Positions 1-9,861 of a stretch of DNA of 64,000 nt are shown here, one piece after another. The notes under the pieces are model-generated. The model searched no databases and was not told the origin of the DNA. It saw nothing but the letters and a program-made list of their open reading frames with translations. The position numbers were made by a program, and so were the translations under genes. The DNA comes from Bradyrhizobium yuanmingense. GTDB lineage: Bacteria > Pseudomonadota > Alphaproteobacteria > Rhizobiales > Xanthobacteraceae. How positions within the stretch are numbered: position 1 is the stretch's first letter; every line of letters begins with the position of its first letter. The stretch lies in NCBI RefSeq assembly GCF_900094575.1, contig NZ_FMAE01000010.1, positions 186,001 to 250,000 on the forward strand, in the 5' to 3' direction.

Positions 1-905
1 ATGCCGACACCGGCATGGCGAAGTGGGTCTACCAGATGACGCCCCACGACGAATGGGACTATGACGGCGTCAACGAAATGATCCTCAGCGATCAGCAGAT
101 CAACGGTCAGAACCGCAAGCTGCTGACGCACTTCGACCGCAACGGCCTCGCCTACACGATGGACCGCGAGAGCGGCGAACTGCTGGTCGCCGAGAAGTAC
201 GACCCGAAGGTGAACTGGACCAGCGGCGTCGACATGGACAAGAACTCGCCGACCTACGGCCGTCCCAAGGTCGTCGCACAATACTCGACCGAGCACGGCG
301 GAGAGGACAAGAACACAAAGGGCATCTGCCCGGCCGCGCTCGGCACCAAGGACCAGCAGCCGGCAGCCTACTCGCCGGACACGCAGCTGTTCTACGTTCC
401 GACCAACCACGTCTGCATGGACTATGAGCCGTTCAAGGTGAGCTACACCGCGGGTCAGCCCTATGTGGGTGCGACGCTCTCGATGTATCCGCCGCAGGGC
501 GAAAGCCACATGGGCAACTTCATCGCCTGGGACAACAAGACCGGCAAGATCGTCTGGTCGAACAAGGAGCAGTTCTCGGTCTGGTCGGGTGCGCTCGCAA
601 CCGCCGGGGGCGTGGTGTTCTACGGCACGCTCGAAGGCTACCTGAAGGCGGTCGACGCCAAGACCGGCAAGGAGCTCTACAAGTTCAAGACTCCCTCGGG
701 CATCATCGGCAACGTCACCACCTATGAGAACAATGGCAAGCAATACATTGCCATTCTCTCCGGCGTGGGCGGCTGGGCCGGCATCGGACTGGCGGCAGGC
801 CTGACCGACCCGACCGCAGGCCTCGGTGCGGTCGGCGGCTACGCGGCCCTCAGCAACTACACGGCGCTCGGCGGTACCCTGACCGTGTTCTCGCTGCCGA
901 ACTAA
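1..905 (+). CDS. xoxF: Lanthanide-dependent methanol dehydrogenase XoxF, C-terminal part
   Basis: Periplasmic PQQ-dependent methanol dehydrogenase that oxidises methanol to formaldehyde and passes electrons to a c-type cytochrome. The 5' part lies outside the window; the open frame (codons from position 3) enters in a conserved segment and gives about 300 of the usual ~600 residues. The active-site motif EWDYDG is at 51-68. The second Asp of DYD (63-65) is the extra lanthanide ligand of XoxF enzymes; calcium MxaF enzymes have Ala there. Beta-propeller tryptophan-docking repeats such as AVDAKTGKELY follow. Downstream lie a methanol-related cytochrome, formaldehyde-glutathione dehydrogenase and gfa on the same strand, so it probably feeds that pathway. 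The family is certain; full length cannot be judged. Confidence 0.95.
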   Translation, partial: ADTGMAKWVYQMTPHDEWDYDGVNEMILSDQQINGQNRKLLTHFDRNGLAYTMDRESGELLVAEKYDPKVNWTSGVDMDKNSPTYGRPKVVAQYSTEHGGEDKNTKGICPAALGTKDQQPAAYSPDTQLFYVPTNHVCMDYEPFKVSYTAGQPYVGATLSMYPPQGESHMGNFIAWDNKTGKIVWSNKEQFSVWSGALATAGGVVFYGTLEGYLKAVDAKTGKELYKFKTPSGIIGNVTTYENNGKQYIAILSGVGGWAGIGLAAGLTDPTAGLGAVGGYAALSNYTALGGTLTVFSLPN

Positions 906-985
906 ACCCGTCAGCATCGCTCCGGCGCGTGGATCGCTTCACGCGCCGGCTCGTCTCCACCGAATGCCGACCGAGGAACAATCTC

Positions 986-1510
986 TTGCGTCAAATCTGC
1001 TCTGTCATTGCTGTGATGATGATCTTCGTTGTGTCCGGAGGAAGCGCGGTCGCAGAGGGTCCGGGCGACCCGACCGCCGTGAAGAAGGAAGACGACGGAA
1101 AGTGGCTCGATAAGGACGGAAACCCGACCTACAAGATTTCGGCCGACGGCACCGTGGACTGGTTCACCTATTCCGGATACCGCCGCTATCATTCGGACTG
1201 TCACGTGTGTCACGGCCCCGACGGCATGGGATCGACATACGCGCCGGCGCTGAGGGATTCCGTGAAGTCGATGAGCTACGGCGACTTCCTCGGCGTGGTC
1301 GCCTCCGGCCGCAAGAACATCTCGGCCGCGCAGGAGAACGTCATGCCGGCCTTCGGCGACAACCCGAACGTCGCCTGCTACATGGACGATCTCTACGTCT
1401 ATCTCCGCGCGCGCTCCACCGACGCCTTGGGCCGGCAGCGTCCTGCGAAAAAGGAGGAGAAGACGGAGGCCTATACCCAGGCTGAAGACGCCTGCATGGG
1501 CAAGAAATGA
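986..1510 (+). CDS. c-type cytochrome, methanol metabolism-related
   Basis: Small exported monohaem cytochrome, the likely electron acceptor of the XoxF enzyme upstream. A TTG start at 986 is chosen because GAGGAA lies 8-13 bases upstream and because it gives a compact signal peptide (about residues 1-23, hydrophobic VIAVMMIFVV, ending SAVA). A GTG at 929 in the same frame would add 19 charged residues before the signal. The haem site CHVCH starts at residue 72. Two further Cys near the C-terminus (NVACYMDD and EDACMGKK) fit the four-cysteine family described as methanol metabolism-related cytochromes. It lies 80 bases after xoxF and 60 before the alcohol dehydrogenase, so co-transcription is likely. 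The gene name used in other methylotrophs (xoxG) is not assigned because this family differs. Confidence 0.85.
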   Translation: MRQICSVIAVMMIFVVSGGSAVAEGPGDPTAVKKEDDGKWLDKDGNPTYKISADGTVDWFTYSGYRRYHSDCHVCHGPDGMGSTYAPALRDSVKSMSYGDFLGVVASGRKNISAAQENVMPAFGDNPNVACYMDDLYVYLRARSTDALGRQRPAKKEEKTEAYTQAEDACMGKK

Positions 1511-1570
1511 ACGTTACGAGGGCTGCCAGGACTACTTCTTGGCGCCTGATGAGAATTTGAGGAGCTACCC

Positions 1571-2680
<1,110 letters not shown>

Positions 2681-2711
2681 CTCGAAAACGTCACACCAAG
2701 GAGGATCGACC

Positions 2712-3275
2712 ATGACTGTTGCACTCCATCCCTCGATCGACAACGGCATCAAGCAAGGCAGCGGCAGCTTCGCCGGCGGCACGCTGGCCTGCAAATGCAG
2801 CGACCACCCGGTGAAGGTCGGCATCAAGGGCGACGTCGCCCACAATCACGCCTGTGGCTGCACCAAGTGCTGGAAGCCGCAGGGCGCGACCTTCTCCGTC
2901 GTCGCCGTCGTGCCGCGCCAGAACGTCACCGTGCTCGAGAACGGCGACAAGCTCCAAATCGTCGACCCCTCCGCGGTGATCCAGCGTTACGCCTGCAAGG
3001 CCTGCGGCACGCACATGTACGGCCGGATCGAGAACAAGAACCATCCGTTCTACGGCCTCGACTTCATCCATCCCGAACTGTTCCAGGAGCAGGGCTCGCA
3101 GGCGCCGCAATTCGCCGCCTTCGTTTCCTCCGTGATCGAATCGGGTGTGAAGCCCGAGCAGATGGCCGGCATCCGTTCGCGGCTGAAGGAGATCGGCCTC
3201 GAGCCCTATGACTGCCTGTCCCCGCCCCTGATGGACGCGATCGCGACCCATGTCGCGAAGGCCAAAGCCGCTTAG
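2712..3275 (+). CDS. gfa: S-(hydroxymethyl)glutathione synthase (glutathione-dependent formaldehyde-activating enzyme)
   Basis: Gfa/CENP-V family protein of 187 residues proposed to speed condensation of formaldehyde with glutathione, the substrate of the preceding dehydrogenase. ATG at 2712 is chosen because a strong AAGGAGG lies 8-14 bases upstream; an in-frame start at 2631 inside the previous gene is rejected. Zinc-binding cysteine clusters typical of the family are visible: CKCS (about residue 25), CGCTKC (about residue 48) and CKACGTH (about residue 96). It begins 31 bases after the dehydrogenase stop and is the last gene of the methanol/formaldehyde operon. Biochemical work on Gfa has questioned true catalysis, so glutathione carrier is an alternative role. 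Confidence 0.93.
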   Translation: MTVALHPSIDNGIKQGSGSFAGGTLACKCSDHPVKVGIKGDVAHNHACGCTKCWKPQGATFSVVAVVPRQNVTVLENGDKLQIVDPSAVIQRYACKACGTHMYGRIENKNHPFYGLDFIHPELFQEQGSQAPQFAAFVSSVIESGVKPEQMAGIRSRLKEIGLEPYDCLSPPLMDAIATHVAKAKAA

Positions 3276-3923
3276 GAAGACTGCCTGGACGCCCGCCTGA
3301 ACTGGCCGGCCGCCGGATCTTGGCTACACCATCTGCAACTCGCTGGCGTTCGTTGCCGCCAGCGAGCCTCACGGGTCCCCGCTGCCGGGACCACCGCGGC
3401 GCGATGCCGCCGCTTCTGCACCACGCGTGGGTGAGGACCATCGGCTCCTCAGTCCTGGTCTCTGAATGACTGCGCAGGACCGTCCGCTTCCTGCTTGAAG
3501 TTCGCGGTGCTCTGCGTTCTCCCTCCCTCGACTGAGGCCTACTGCTTCGTCCGTTCGGTGCAGCCGGCGGACGAAGCTTTTTTCGTTGCGTCCATTTGAT
3601 AGGCAACGTGGCGGATGACGCGCCCTGCTTTTGACAAACCGTCGATGCAATCTTTTCCCGGTGAGAACACTCGGCTGTGAACGCCGGGTCGGCGCGATCT
3701 CTGCTAGGGTCGCGCCGTCACGATGCCGCACGACGTACAATCAATTAAGAAGAAAACGGGAGGTATCGAGCACATCCAGACATCGCTACCTGCGTTCCTG
3801 CCTCCTTCCGGGATTTGCCCGCGCGGGACTACGGCGGGATGTGGCGAGACGACGCACGAGCGGTCGCCGACCGGCGTCGGCGGACTTTGAATTTGGCATG
3901 CTTATGAAGAGCGAGGCACGATC
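3276..3923. other. Intergenic region between gfa and the molybdenum hydroxylase
   Basis: About 650 bases with no convincing gene. It contains a rho-independent terminator (3544-3583) and a further inverted repeat, CGGCGCGA at 3690-3697 against TCGCGCCG at 3710-3717, which could be an operator or leader hairpin for the downstream genes. Short frames here lack ribosome sites and recognisable protein features. Confidence 0.5.
3544..3583 (+). terminator. Rho-independent terminator
   Basis: Perfect 10-bp stem, GCTTCGTCCG at 3544-3553 pairing with CGGACGAAGC at 3568-3577, 14-base loop, followed directly by six T residues (3578-3583). The T-tract orientation terminates rightward transcription, so it probably closes the xoxF-cytochrome-frmA-gfa transcript 270 bases after gfa. 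Confidence 0.85.
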
Positions 3924-4376
3924 ATGATCAAGGTGAAGATCAACGGCCAGGAACAGAGCTGGGACGGTGACCCGGATCTCCCGCTACTCTGGTTCCTGCG
4001 TGACGAGGCCGGTCTCACCGGCACCAAATACGGCTGCGGCCAGGCCCTGTGCGGCTCCTGCACGGTCATCGTCGACAAGCAAGCGGTGCGCGCCTGCATC
4101 ACGTCCGTCAACGACGTCGCCGGACGCGAGGTCACCACGATCGAAGGCCTGCATCCGAACGGCGATCACCCGGTGCAGAAGGCGTGGCGCCAGGTCAACG
4201 TGCCCCAATGCGGCTTCTGCCAGGCCGGCCAGATCATGCAGGCCGCGGCGCTTCTGATGGAGAATCCCAAACCCTCGCACGACCAGATCCGCGAGGCGAT
4301 GTCCGGCAACATCTGCCGTTGCGGCTGCTATCAGCGCATCGAGAATGCCGTCCATCTCGCATCGACGGGAGTGTGA
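3924..4376 (+). CDS. (2Fe-2S)-binding subunit of a molybdenum hydroxylase (isoquinoline 1-oxidoreductase alpha-like)
   Basis: Small iron-sulfur subunit (150 residues) of a xanthine dehydrogenase-family enzyme. The N-terminal plant-type ferredoxin domain has CGQALCGSC and a following Cys (about residues 40-60). The C-terminal helical domain carries the second cluster, CGFC (about residue 99) and CRCGCY (about residue 133). It moves electrons from the molybdenum centre of the large subunit, which starts one base after its stop codon. There is no FAD subunit in the locus, matching the two-subunit isoquinoline oxidoreductase and aldehyde dehydrogenase type that uses cytochromes as acceptors. Substrate is not determined. 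Confidence 0.93.
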   Translation: MIKVKINGQEQSWDGDPDLPLLWFLRDEAGLTGTKYGCGQALCGSCTVIVDKQAVRACITSVNDVAGREVTTIEGLHPNGDHPVQKAWRQVNVPQCGFCQAGQIMQAAALLMENPKPSHDQIREAMSGNICRCGCYQRIENAVHLASTGV

Positions 4377-4377
4377 C

Positions 4378-6690
4378 ATGAACTTCATCGACAATCCCCG
4401 CAAGCTTCGCGGCTTCGAAAAGCACATCAAGGTCGAGAAGGTGTCGCGCCGCAGCATCCTGAAGGGGCTCGGCGTCACCGGCGGCTTCGTGCTCGCCGCC
4501 CCCGTGATGTCGCGCCAGGCGCTCGCCTATGAGACCGGCGCCGGCAAGATGCCGCATGGCGTCGTGGTCGATCCGCGCGTGTTCGTTTCGGTAGGCGCGG
4601 ATGGCATCGTCACCATCGTCGGGCATCGTTCGGAAATGGGCACCGGCGTGCGCACCAGCCTGCCGCTGATCGTGGCCGAGGAGATGGAGGCCGACTGGTC
4701 CAGGGTCAAGGTGCAGCAAGCCCATGGCGACGAGGTCAAGTTCGGCAACCAGGACACCGACGGCTCGCGCAGCACGCGGCATTATCTGATCCCGATGCGC
4801 CAGATCGGCGCTTCGGCCCGCACAATGCTGGAGCAGGCCGCGGCCAAGCGCTGGGGCGTGCCGGCGACCGAGGTCAAGGCGGTCAACCACGAGGTCGTGC
4901 ACAGCGCCAGCGGGCGCAAGCTCGGCTTCGGCGAGCTCGCTGCCGACGCCGCCAAGGAATCGGTGCCCAGCATCGAGGGCCTCAAGCTGAAGGACCCCAA
5001 GAACTTCCGTTATCTCGGCAAGGGCCAGATCGGCATCGTCGATCTCCACGACATCACCACCGGCAAGGCGAACTACGGCGCCGACGTGCGGCTGCCCGGC
5101 ATGAAATATGCCGTGATCGCCCGTCCGCCGGTGACCGGCGGCAAGCTGGTCAAGTTCGAGCCGGCGGAGGCGCTGAAGGTCCCCGGTGTCGAGAAGGTGA
5201 TGCAGGTGCGCGGCTGGCCGTGGCCCTCGAAATTCCAGCCGCTCGGCGGCGTCGCGGTGATCGCGCGCAACACAGGCGCGGCGATCAAGGGCCGCGACGC
5301 GCTGAAGCTGACCTGGGACGACGGTCCCAACGGCAAATACGACTCCGTCGCCTACCGCAAGGAGCTCGAGGAGGCCTCGCGCAAGCCGGGGCTCGTGCTG
5401 CGCAAGGAGGGCGATGCGGACGCTGCCCTGAAGAGCGCCGACAAGGTGATCGTCGGCGAATACTACCTTCCGCATCTCGCCCATGTCGCCATGGAGACGC
5501 CGGTGGCGGTCGCGGACGTCAAGGGCGACAAGGCCGAGATCTGGGCGCCGGTTCAGAGCCCCGGCGGCACCCGCGAGGACGTCGCCAAGACGCTCGGCAT
5601 TCCCGAGGCCAACGTCACGGTCAACGTGACGCTGCTCGGCGGCGGGTTCGGACGCAAGTCGAAATGCGACTTTGCGCTCGAAGCCGCGCTGCTCTCGAAG
5701 GAGCTCGGCGCGCCGGTGAAGGTGCAGTGGACGCGGGAGGACGACATCCACAACGGCTTCCTGCACACCGTCTCGGTCGAGCGGATCGAGGCCGGCCTCG
5801 ACAAGAGCGGCAAGGTGATCGCCTGGCGCCACCGCAGCGTGGCTCCCAGCATCGCCTCGACCTTTGCCGCCGGCACGGTGCATCAGGCGCCGTTCGAGAT
5901 CGGCATGGGCCTGGTCGATATGCCGTTCGAGATCGCGAACATCTCGTGTGAGAACCCGGAAGCCGCGGCGTTCACCCGCATCGGCTGGTTCCGCGCGGTC
6001 TCGAACATCCCGCGCGCCTTCGCCGTCCAGTCGATGGTCGGCGAGATCGCGCAGGCAACGGGCCGCGACCAGAAAGACATGCTGCTCGAGCTGATCGGCT
6101 CGCCTCGCATCGTCAAGCCCAACGTGAAGGACCTCTGGAATTACGGCGAGCCCCAGGACAGCTACCCGATCGACACCGCGCGCCTGCGCAAGGTGGTCGA
6201 GCTGGTCGCCGAGAAGGGCGAATGGGGACGAAAGGTGCCGAAGGGCCACGGTCTCGGCATCGCCGTGCACCGCAGCTTCGTCAGCTACATCGCGACCATC
6301 GTCGAGGTCGCCGTCGACGACAAGGGCAAGCTGACGGTGCCGCGGGTCGACACGGCGATCGATTGCGGCACCTATGTCAACCCCGAGCGCATCGCTTCGC
6401 AGATCGAGGGCGCGGCGATCATGGGGCTCAGTCTCGCCAAATACGGTGAGATCACCTTCAAGGACGGCAAGGTGCAGCAGAAGAATTTTGACGACTTCCA
6501 GGTCGTCAGGATGGACGACTCGCCTGTGGTGACCAACGTGTACATCGTGCCGCCCGGACCCGACACGCCGCCGAGCGGCGTTGGCGAGCCCGGCGTTCCT
6601 CCGTTCGCGCCAGCCCTGATCAACGCGATCTTCGCAGCGACGGGAAAGCGCATCCGCGCGCTTCCGATCGGCAAGCAATTGGAGGCGTGA
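4378..6690 (+). CDS. Molybdopterin-binding subunit, xanthine dehydrogenase family (isoquinoline 1-oxidoreductase beta-like)
   Basis: Catalytic molybdenum-cofactor subunit of 770 residues. ATG 4378 directly follows the stop of the iron-sulfur subunit; an upstream frame start at 4345 overlaps that gene and is rejected. Near the N-terminus SRRSILKGLG followed by a hydrophobic stretch and AxA looks like a twin-arginine signal, so the complex is probably exported folded. Recognisable molybdopterin motifs include GHRSEMGTG, LGGGFGRK and, near the end, PSGVGEPGVPPFAPALINA. Family length fits isoquinoline oxidoreductase beta subunits. It likely oxidises an N-heterocycle or aldehyde in the periplasm; substrate unknown. 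The location next to methanol genes and upstream of a PQQ dehydrogenase suggests a periplasmic oxidation region. Confidence 0.92.
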   Translation: MNFIDNPRKLRGFEKHIKVEKVSRRSILKGLGVTGGFVLAAPVMSRQALAYETGAGKMPHGVVVDPRVFVSVGADGIVTIVGHRSEMGTGVRTSLPLIVAEEMEADWSRVKVQQAHGDEVKFGNQDTDGSRSTRHYLIPMRQIGASARTMLEQAAAKRWGVPATEVKAVNHEVVHSASGRKLGFGELAADAAKESVPSIEGLKLKDPKNFRYLGKGQIGIVDLHDITTGKANYGADVRLPGMKYAVIARPPVTGGKLVKFEPAEALKVPGVEKVMQVRGWPWPSKFQPLGGVAVIARNTGAAIKGRDALKLTWDDGPNGKYDSVAYRKELEEASRKPGLVLRKEGDADAALKSADKVIVGEYYLPHLAHVAMETPVAVADVKGDKAEIWAPVQSPGGTREDVAKTLGIPEANVTVNVTLLGGGFGRKSKCDFALEAALLSKELGAPVKVQWTREDDIHNGFLHTVSVERIEAGLDKSGKVIAWRHRSVAPSIASTFAAGTVHQAPFEIGMGLVDMPFEIANISCENPEAAAFTRIGWFRAVSNIPRAFAVQSMVGEIAQATGRDQKDMLLELIGSPRIVKPNVKDLWNYGEPQDSYPIDTARLRKVVELVAEKGEWGRKVPKGHGLGIAVHRSFVSYIATIVEVAVDDKGKLTVPRVDTAIDCGTYVNPERIASQIEGAAIMGLSLAKYGEITFKDGKVQQKNFDDFQVVRMDDSPVVTNVYIVPPGPDTPPSGVGEPGVPPFAPALINAIFAATGKRIRALPIGKQLEA

Positions 6691-6763
6691 GACGGAACCG
6701 AAGCGCGAGGCGGAACACAAGGCGCCTCGCGCCGTTTCCATCGATCTGACAGGAGACAGATCG

Positions 6764-7021
6764 ATGACCAACATCTCAAGGGCGCTCGCGGTCTCGCTGT
6801 CGGGCGCCTTTCTTTTGACCGCCGCGGGCGCATTCGCCCAGAGCAACACGACGCCGCCGACCACCGCGACGCGCCCCACCGGCCCCGACCAGACTTCGCT
6901 GCCGAACGCCAATGCCCCGCCCGCCACCACCAACCAGACCACCGGGCAGCACAATCCGGATCCCAAGATTCGCGAGATGAACCAGAAGGAGAAGGATAAG
7001 GTCGAGCGCGAGGGGAAGTAG
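6764..7021 (+). CDS. Small secreted Thr/Pro/Asn-rich hypothetical protein
   Basis: Protein of 85 residues with a clear signal peptide (residues 1-25, ending GAFAQ), then a low-complexity Thr/Pro/Asn segment and a charged tail (MNQKEKDKVEREGK). AGGAGA lies just upstream of the ATG. Nothing identifies a function. It starts 73 bases after the molybdenum hydroxylase and may be the last gene of that operon, since a strong hairpin follows its stop. Confidence 0.65.
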   Translation: MTNISRALAVSLSGAFLLTAAGAFAQSNTTPPTTATRPTGPDQTSLPNANAPPATTNQTTGQHNPDPKIREMNQKEKDKVEREGK

Positions 7022-7042
7022 CTATCTGGCGCTGCGCAAACA

Positions 7043-7072
7043 AATGCGGCGGATGTTGCCATCCGCCGCATT
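7043..7072. terminator. Strong hairpin between convergent genes
   Basis: Perfect 13-bp stem, AATGCGGCGGATG at 7043-7055 against CATCCGCCGCATT at 7060-7072, with a four-base loop. It sits between the rightward small secreted protein and the leftward PQQ dehydrogenase. Neither side has a clear T-tract, so it is called as a probable bidirectional terminator by position and stem strength. Confidence 0.6.
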
Positions 7073-7115
7073 CGCCACCCCCCGCTGCTCCGCTTCTTTC
7101 GATCCGCCCGCGGAG

Positions 7116-8852
7116 CTATTTCTTCAGCGCGAAGACCCAGACGACGCCGCCCTGCGGCACGTTGGCTTCGATGCCGATATTGTTGGTCACGAGTGCATCC
7201 TGGATGCGCTGCGCGTCGACGCCCCAGCCCGACTGGATCGCGATGTATTGCGTGCCGTCGATCTCATATGACACCGGCATGCCGACGATGCCGGAGTTGG
7301 TCTTCTGCTCCCACAACAGTTCGCCCGTCTTGGCGTGGAAGGCGCGGAAATAGCGGTCGTTGGTCCCGCCGACGAAGACGAGATCGCCCGCAGTCGCCGT
7401 GACCGATCCGAACAGATGCGACTTGGGGAAGTTGTGCTGCCAGACCTTCTTTCCGGTTGCGGGATCCCAGGCCTGCAGCTCGCCAAAATGATCCGCACCC
7501 GGCTTTACCTTCAGGCCGATGTCTTCCGGCTTGGTGCCGAGCCAGAGCTCGCCCGGCTTGAGTGGCACTTTCTCGCCGGTAAAGCCGCCGCAGAAATTCT
7601 CGTTGGCAGGCACGTAGACGAGGCCGGTCCTCTGGCTGTAGGCCGCCGATGGCCAATCCTTGCCGCCCCACAGCGAGGGACAGAACTCGACGCGCTTGCC
7701 GATCACCGGCTTGTGCGCTGGATCCACGATCGGCTTGCCGGTCTCGTCGATGCCCTTCCAGACGTCAGTGAAGACGAACGGCCATCCGGCGACGTAATTG
7801 ATCTTGGTCGGAGTCCGCTCCAGCACCCAGAAGATCGCGTCGCGGCCGGGATGGACCAAGCTCTTGATGGTGCGGCCGTTGCGTTGCAAATCGATCAGCA
7901 TCGGCGCGTCGACCTCATCCCAATCCCAGGAATCGTTCTGGTGGTATTGGTGATAGGCCTTGATCTTGCCAGTGTCGGGATCGAGCGCGAGCACCGATGC
8001 TGTGTAGAGATTGTCGCCGGGATGCGAGTCGCCGGGCCATGGCGCGGCATTGCCGACACCCCAATAGATCGTCCTGGTCTCCTTGTCGTAATTGCCTGTC
8101 ATCCAGGCCGACCCGCCGCCGTTTTTCCAGTCGTCGCCTTGCCAGGTGTCATGACCGGGCTCGCCTTCACCGGGGATGGTGTAGGTCCGCCACAACTCTT
8201 TTCCCTCCTTGGCATCATAAGCAACGATATAGCCACGCACGCCGAACTCGCCGCCGGAGCCGCCGACAATGACCTTACCGTCGACGATCAAGGGCATCAG
8301 GGTGAGGTACTGCCCCTTCCTGTAGTCCTGCACCTTCGTGTCCCACAGCACCTTGCCGGTCTTGGCATCGAGCGCGACCACGTGGTCGTCCGTGGTGGCG
8401 AGGTAGAGCTTGTCCTCCCACAGACCAACGCCGCGGTTGGTCGGATGCAGCTGGAACAGATCGTCAGGAAGCTGCCGCTTGTAGCGCCAGTATTCGTCGC
8501 CGGTCTTCGCATTCAGCGCGATCACCTGGCCCATTGGGGTCGTCACGAACATCACGCCATTGTTGACGATCGGCGGGGCCTGATGGCCTTCGACCACGCC
8601 AGTGGAAAAGGTCCAGACCGGTGTGAGGTTCTTCACGTTGGAGGTGTTGATCTGATCGAGCGGGCTATAGCCGTGCCCGTCATAGGTGCGCCGGTAAAGC
8701 ATCCAGTTGTGGGGCTCGGGGTTTTCCAGCCGCTGCGCGGTGACCGGAGAATAACTCTCGATCGGCCCCGATAGAGCGGCGGTTGAGGCAAGACACGTGA
8801 AGGCGACCAAGCCGGACAGTAACCATTGCTTCCTGATCATGGAAGTTTTCAT
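7116..8852 (-). CDS. PQQ-dependent methanol/ethanol-family dehydrogenase
   Basis: Periplasmic quinoprotein of 578 residues with a signal peptide (about residues 1-29) and eight-bladed propeller repeats (for example ALNAKTGDEYW, ALDAKTGKVLWD, AWDPATGKKVW). GGGGA precedes the ATG. The catalytic-Asp region reads SWDWDEVDAP. The DxD spacing matches the lanthanide-type signature, with Trp in the middle instead of Tyr. The vicinal Cys-Cys pair that lies near PQQ in methanol and ethanol dehydrogenases is absent; the only Cys I see are FCPSLW and ENFCGG. Substrate is therefore uncertain, with another alcohol or polyol more likely than methanol. A Rieske protein is encoded immediately upstream on the same strand and could be linked to it. 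Confidence 0.9.
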   Translation of the reverse strand: MKTSMIRKQWLLSGLVAFTCLASTAALSGPIESYSPVTAQRLENPEPHNWMLYRRTYDGHGYSPLDQINTSNVKNLTPVWTFSTGVVEGHQAPPIVNNGVMFVTTPMGQVIALNAKTGDEYWRYKRQLPDDLFQLHPTNRGVGLWEDKLYLATTDDHVVALDAKTGKVLWDTKVQDYRKGQYLTLMPLIVDGKVIVGGSGGEFGVRGYIVAYDAKEGKELWRTYTIPGEGEPGHDTWQGDDWKNGGGSAWMTGNYDKETRTIYWGVGNAAPWPGDSHPGDNLYTASVLALDPDTGKIKAYHQYHQNDSWDWDEVDAPMLIDLQRNGRTIKSLVHPGRDAIFWVLERTPTKINYVAGWPFVFTDVWKGIDETGKPIVDPAHKPVIGKRVEFCPSLWGGKDWPSAAYSQRTGLVYVPANENFCGGFTGEKVPLKPGELWLGTKPEDIGLKVKPGADHFGELQAWDPATGKKVWQHNFPKSHLFGSVTATAGDLVFVGGTNDRYFRAFHAKTGELLWEQKTNSGIVGMPVSYEIDGTQYIAIQSGWGVDAQRIQDALVTNNIGIEANVPQGGVVWVFALKK

Positions 8853-8970
8853 GGACGTTCCCCTTTTTCATCCGCTTGAATTCTTTTTGTGATTTCTTGT
8901 CGTTCGTCCCGTCTTCCGCCCTTCGGCGGTGGCGGCTAGTCGTGAGGCGGGCCCAGCCCGCAACCGTCCA

Positions 8971-9624
8971 TCATCCTGGCTGTGTGCCACCTACCTTTCC
9001 CATGAAATTGCCGGCGACGCTGAGCGAACCGTCAGCGAGCGCCAGCGGCAGCGCTGCTAGCCGCCGCGGCGCCGGCCCGAACACGACCTGCGCGCCCGCG
9101 CGGGGATCGAATTCGGAGTTGTGGCACATGCACTTGAAAACCTCCTTGTCGCCGACATCGCTCTTCACCCAGGCGGTGACGGGACAGCCGGCATGCGAGC
9201 AGATCGCCGAATAGGCGATGATGCCGTCGACGGCGCGCGCGCGGGTCTTCTCGTCGAGGTCGGCGGGATCGAGCTTGATGATCAGGATTTCGTTGAGCCG
9301 CGAGGCGCTGCGCACCACCGATGTGGTGGGGTCCTTCGGCCAGGCATGGATCGGCGGTCCACCGACCCGTAGATCAGCCGCAGTGATGAGCTTTCCCTCC
9401 TGGTCACCTTCGGAGAAGACGAGCAGATCGCCTTTCTGCGGCCGCTCATCCGAGCCGGGCGGATCCTCACCTGCGCGGGCCCTGGTTGAACAGCCGAGAC
9501 ACGCCGTCGTGGCCATCGCACCGAGCAGCAGGGATCGCCGTGTCTGTTCGGTGCCCGCTTCGACGTCGGGTTCCGTAGCATTTTCGGAAGATGATGAATG
9601 GGTATCGAACGATGCGCGAGCCAT
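8971..9624 (-). CDS. Rieske (2Fe-2S) protein with twin-arginine signal
   Basis: Protein of 217 residues from ATG 9624; a TTG at 9660 in frame would add 12 residues. After a hydrophilic leader, TRRSLLLGAM plus a hydrophobic segment ending TRARA is a Tat signal or anchor, so the cluster is periplasmic. The Rieske ligands are intact: CSHAGC and CMCHNS. The fold resembles ubiquinol-cytochrome c reductase or arsenite oxidase small subunits. It lies 118 bases upstream of the PQQ dehydrogenase and probably shares a transcript, suggesting a role in its electron transfer; that link is inference. Confidence 0.87.
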   Translation of the reverse strand: MARASFDTHSSSSENATEPDVEAGTEQTRRSLLLGAMATTACLGCSTRARAGEDPPGSDERPQKGDLLVFSEGDQEGKLITAADLRVGGPPIHAWPKDPTTSVVRSASRLNEILIIKLDPADLDEKTRARAVDGIIAYSAICSHAGCPVTAWVKSDVGDKEVFKCMCHNSEFDPRAGAQVVFGPAPRRLAALPLALADGSLSVAGNFMGKVGGTQPG

Positions 9625-9861
9625 GCCCGCTAGCAGGCGCTGGAACTCTGCCGAAAACAAGGCGAAGACTTGGCGCCGCAGTGCATCAATATGGCTTTGC
9701 TCGCGCTGATTGCGTCGGAGTAAATGCGTTCAAGCGCGTTTTCGCGATTTCTACATGGCGTTGCGCGAATGGCATGATGATTTCGCAGATCAGATCCGAT
9801 GATGGAGGAATTGCTGCGACGCCACGATGCGATGCGGAATCCCAGGCAGGCATCGTGTCCT

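Noticed and set aside
4234..7071. 945-codon open frame on the minus strand
   Set aside because: It is antisense to the molybdenum hydroxylase genes, has no family similarity and is rich in His/Asp/Arg/Ala as expected from the opposite strand of high-GC codons.
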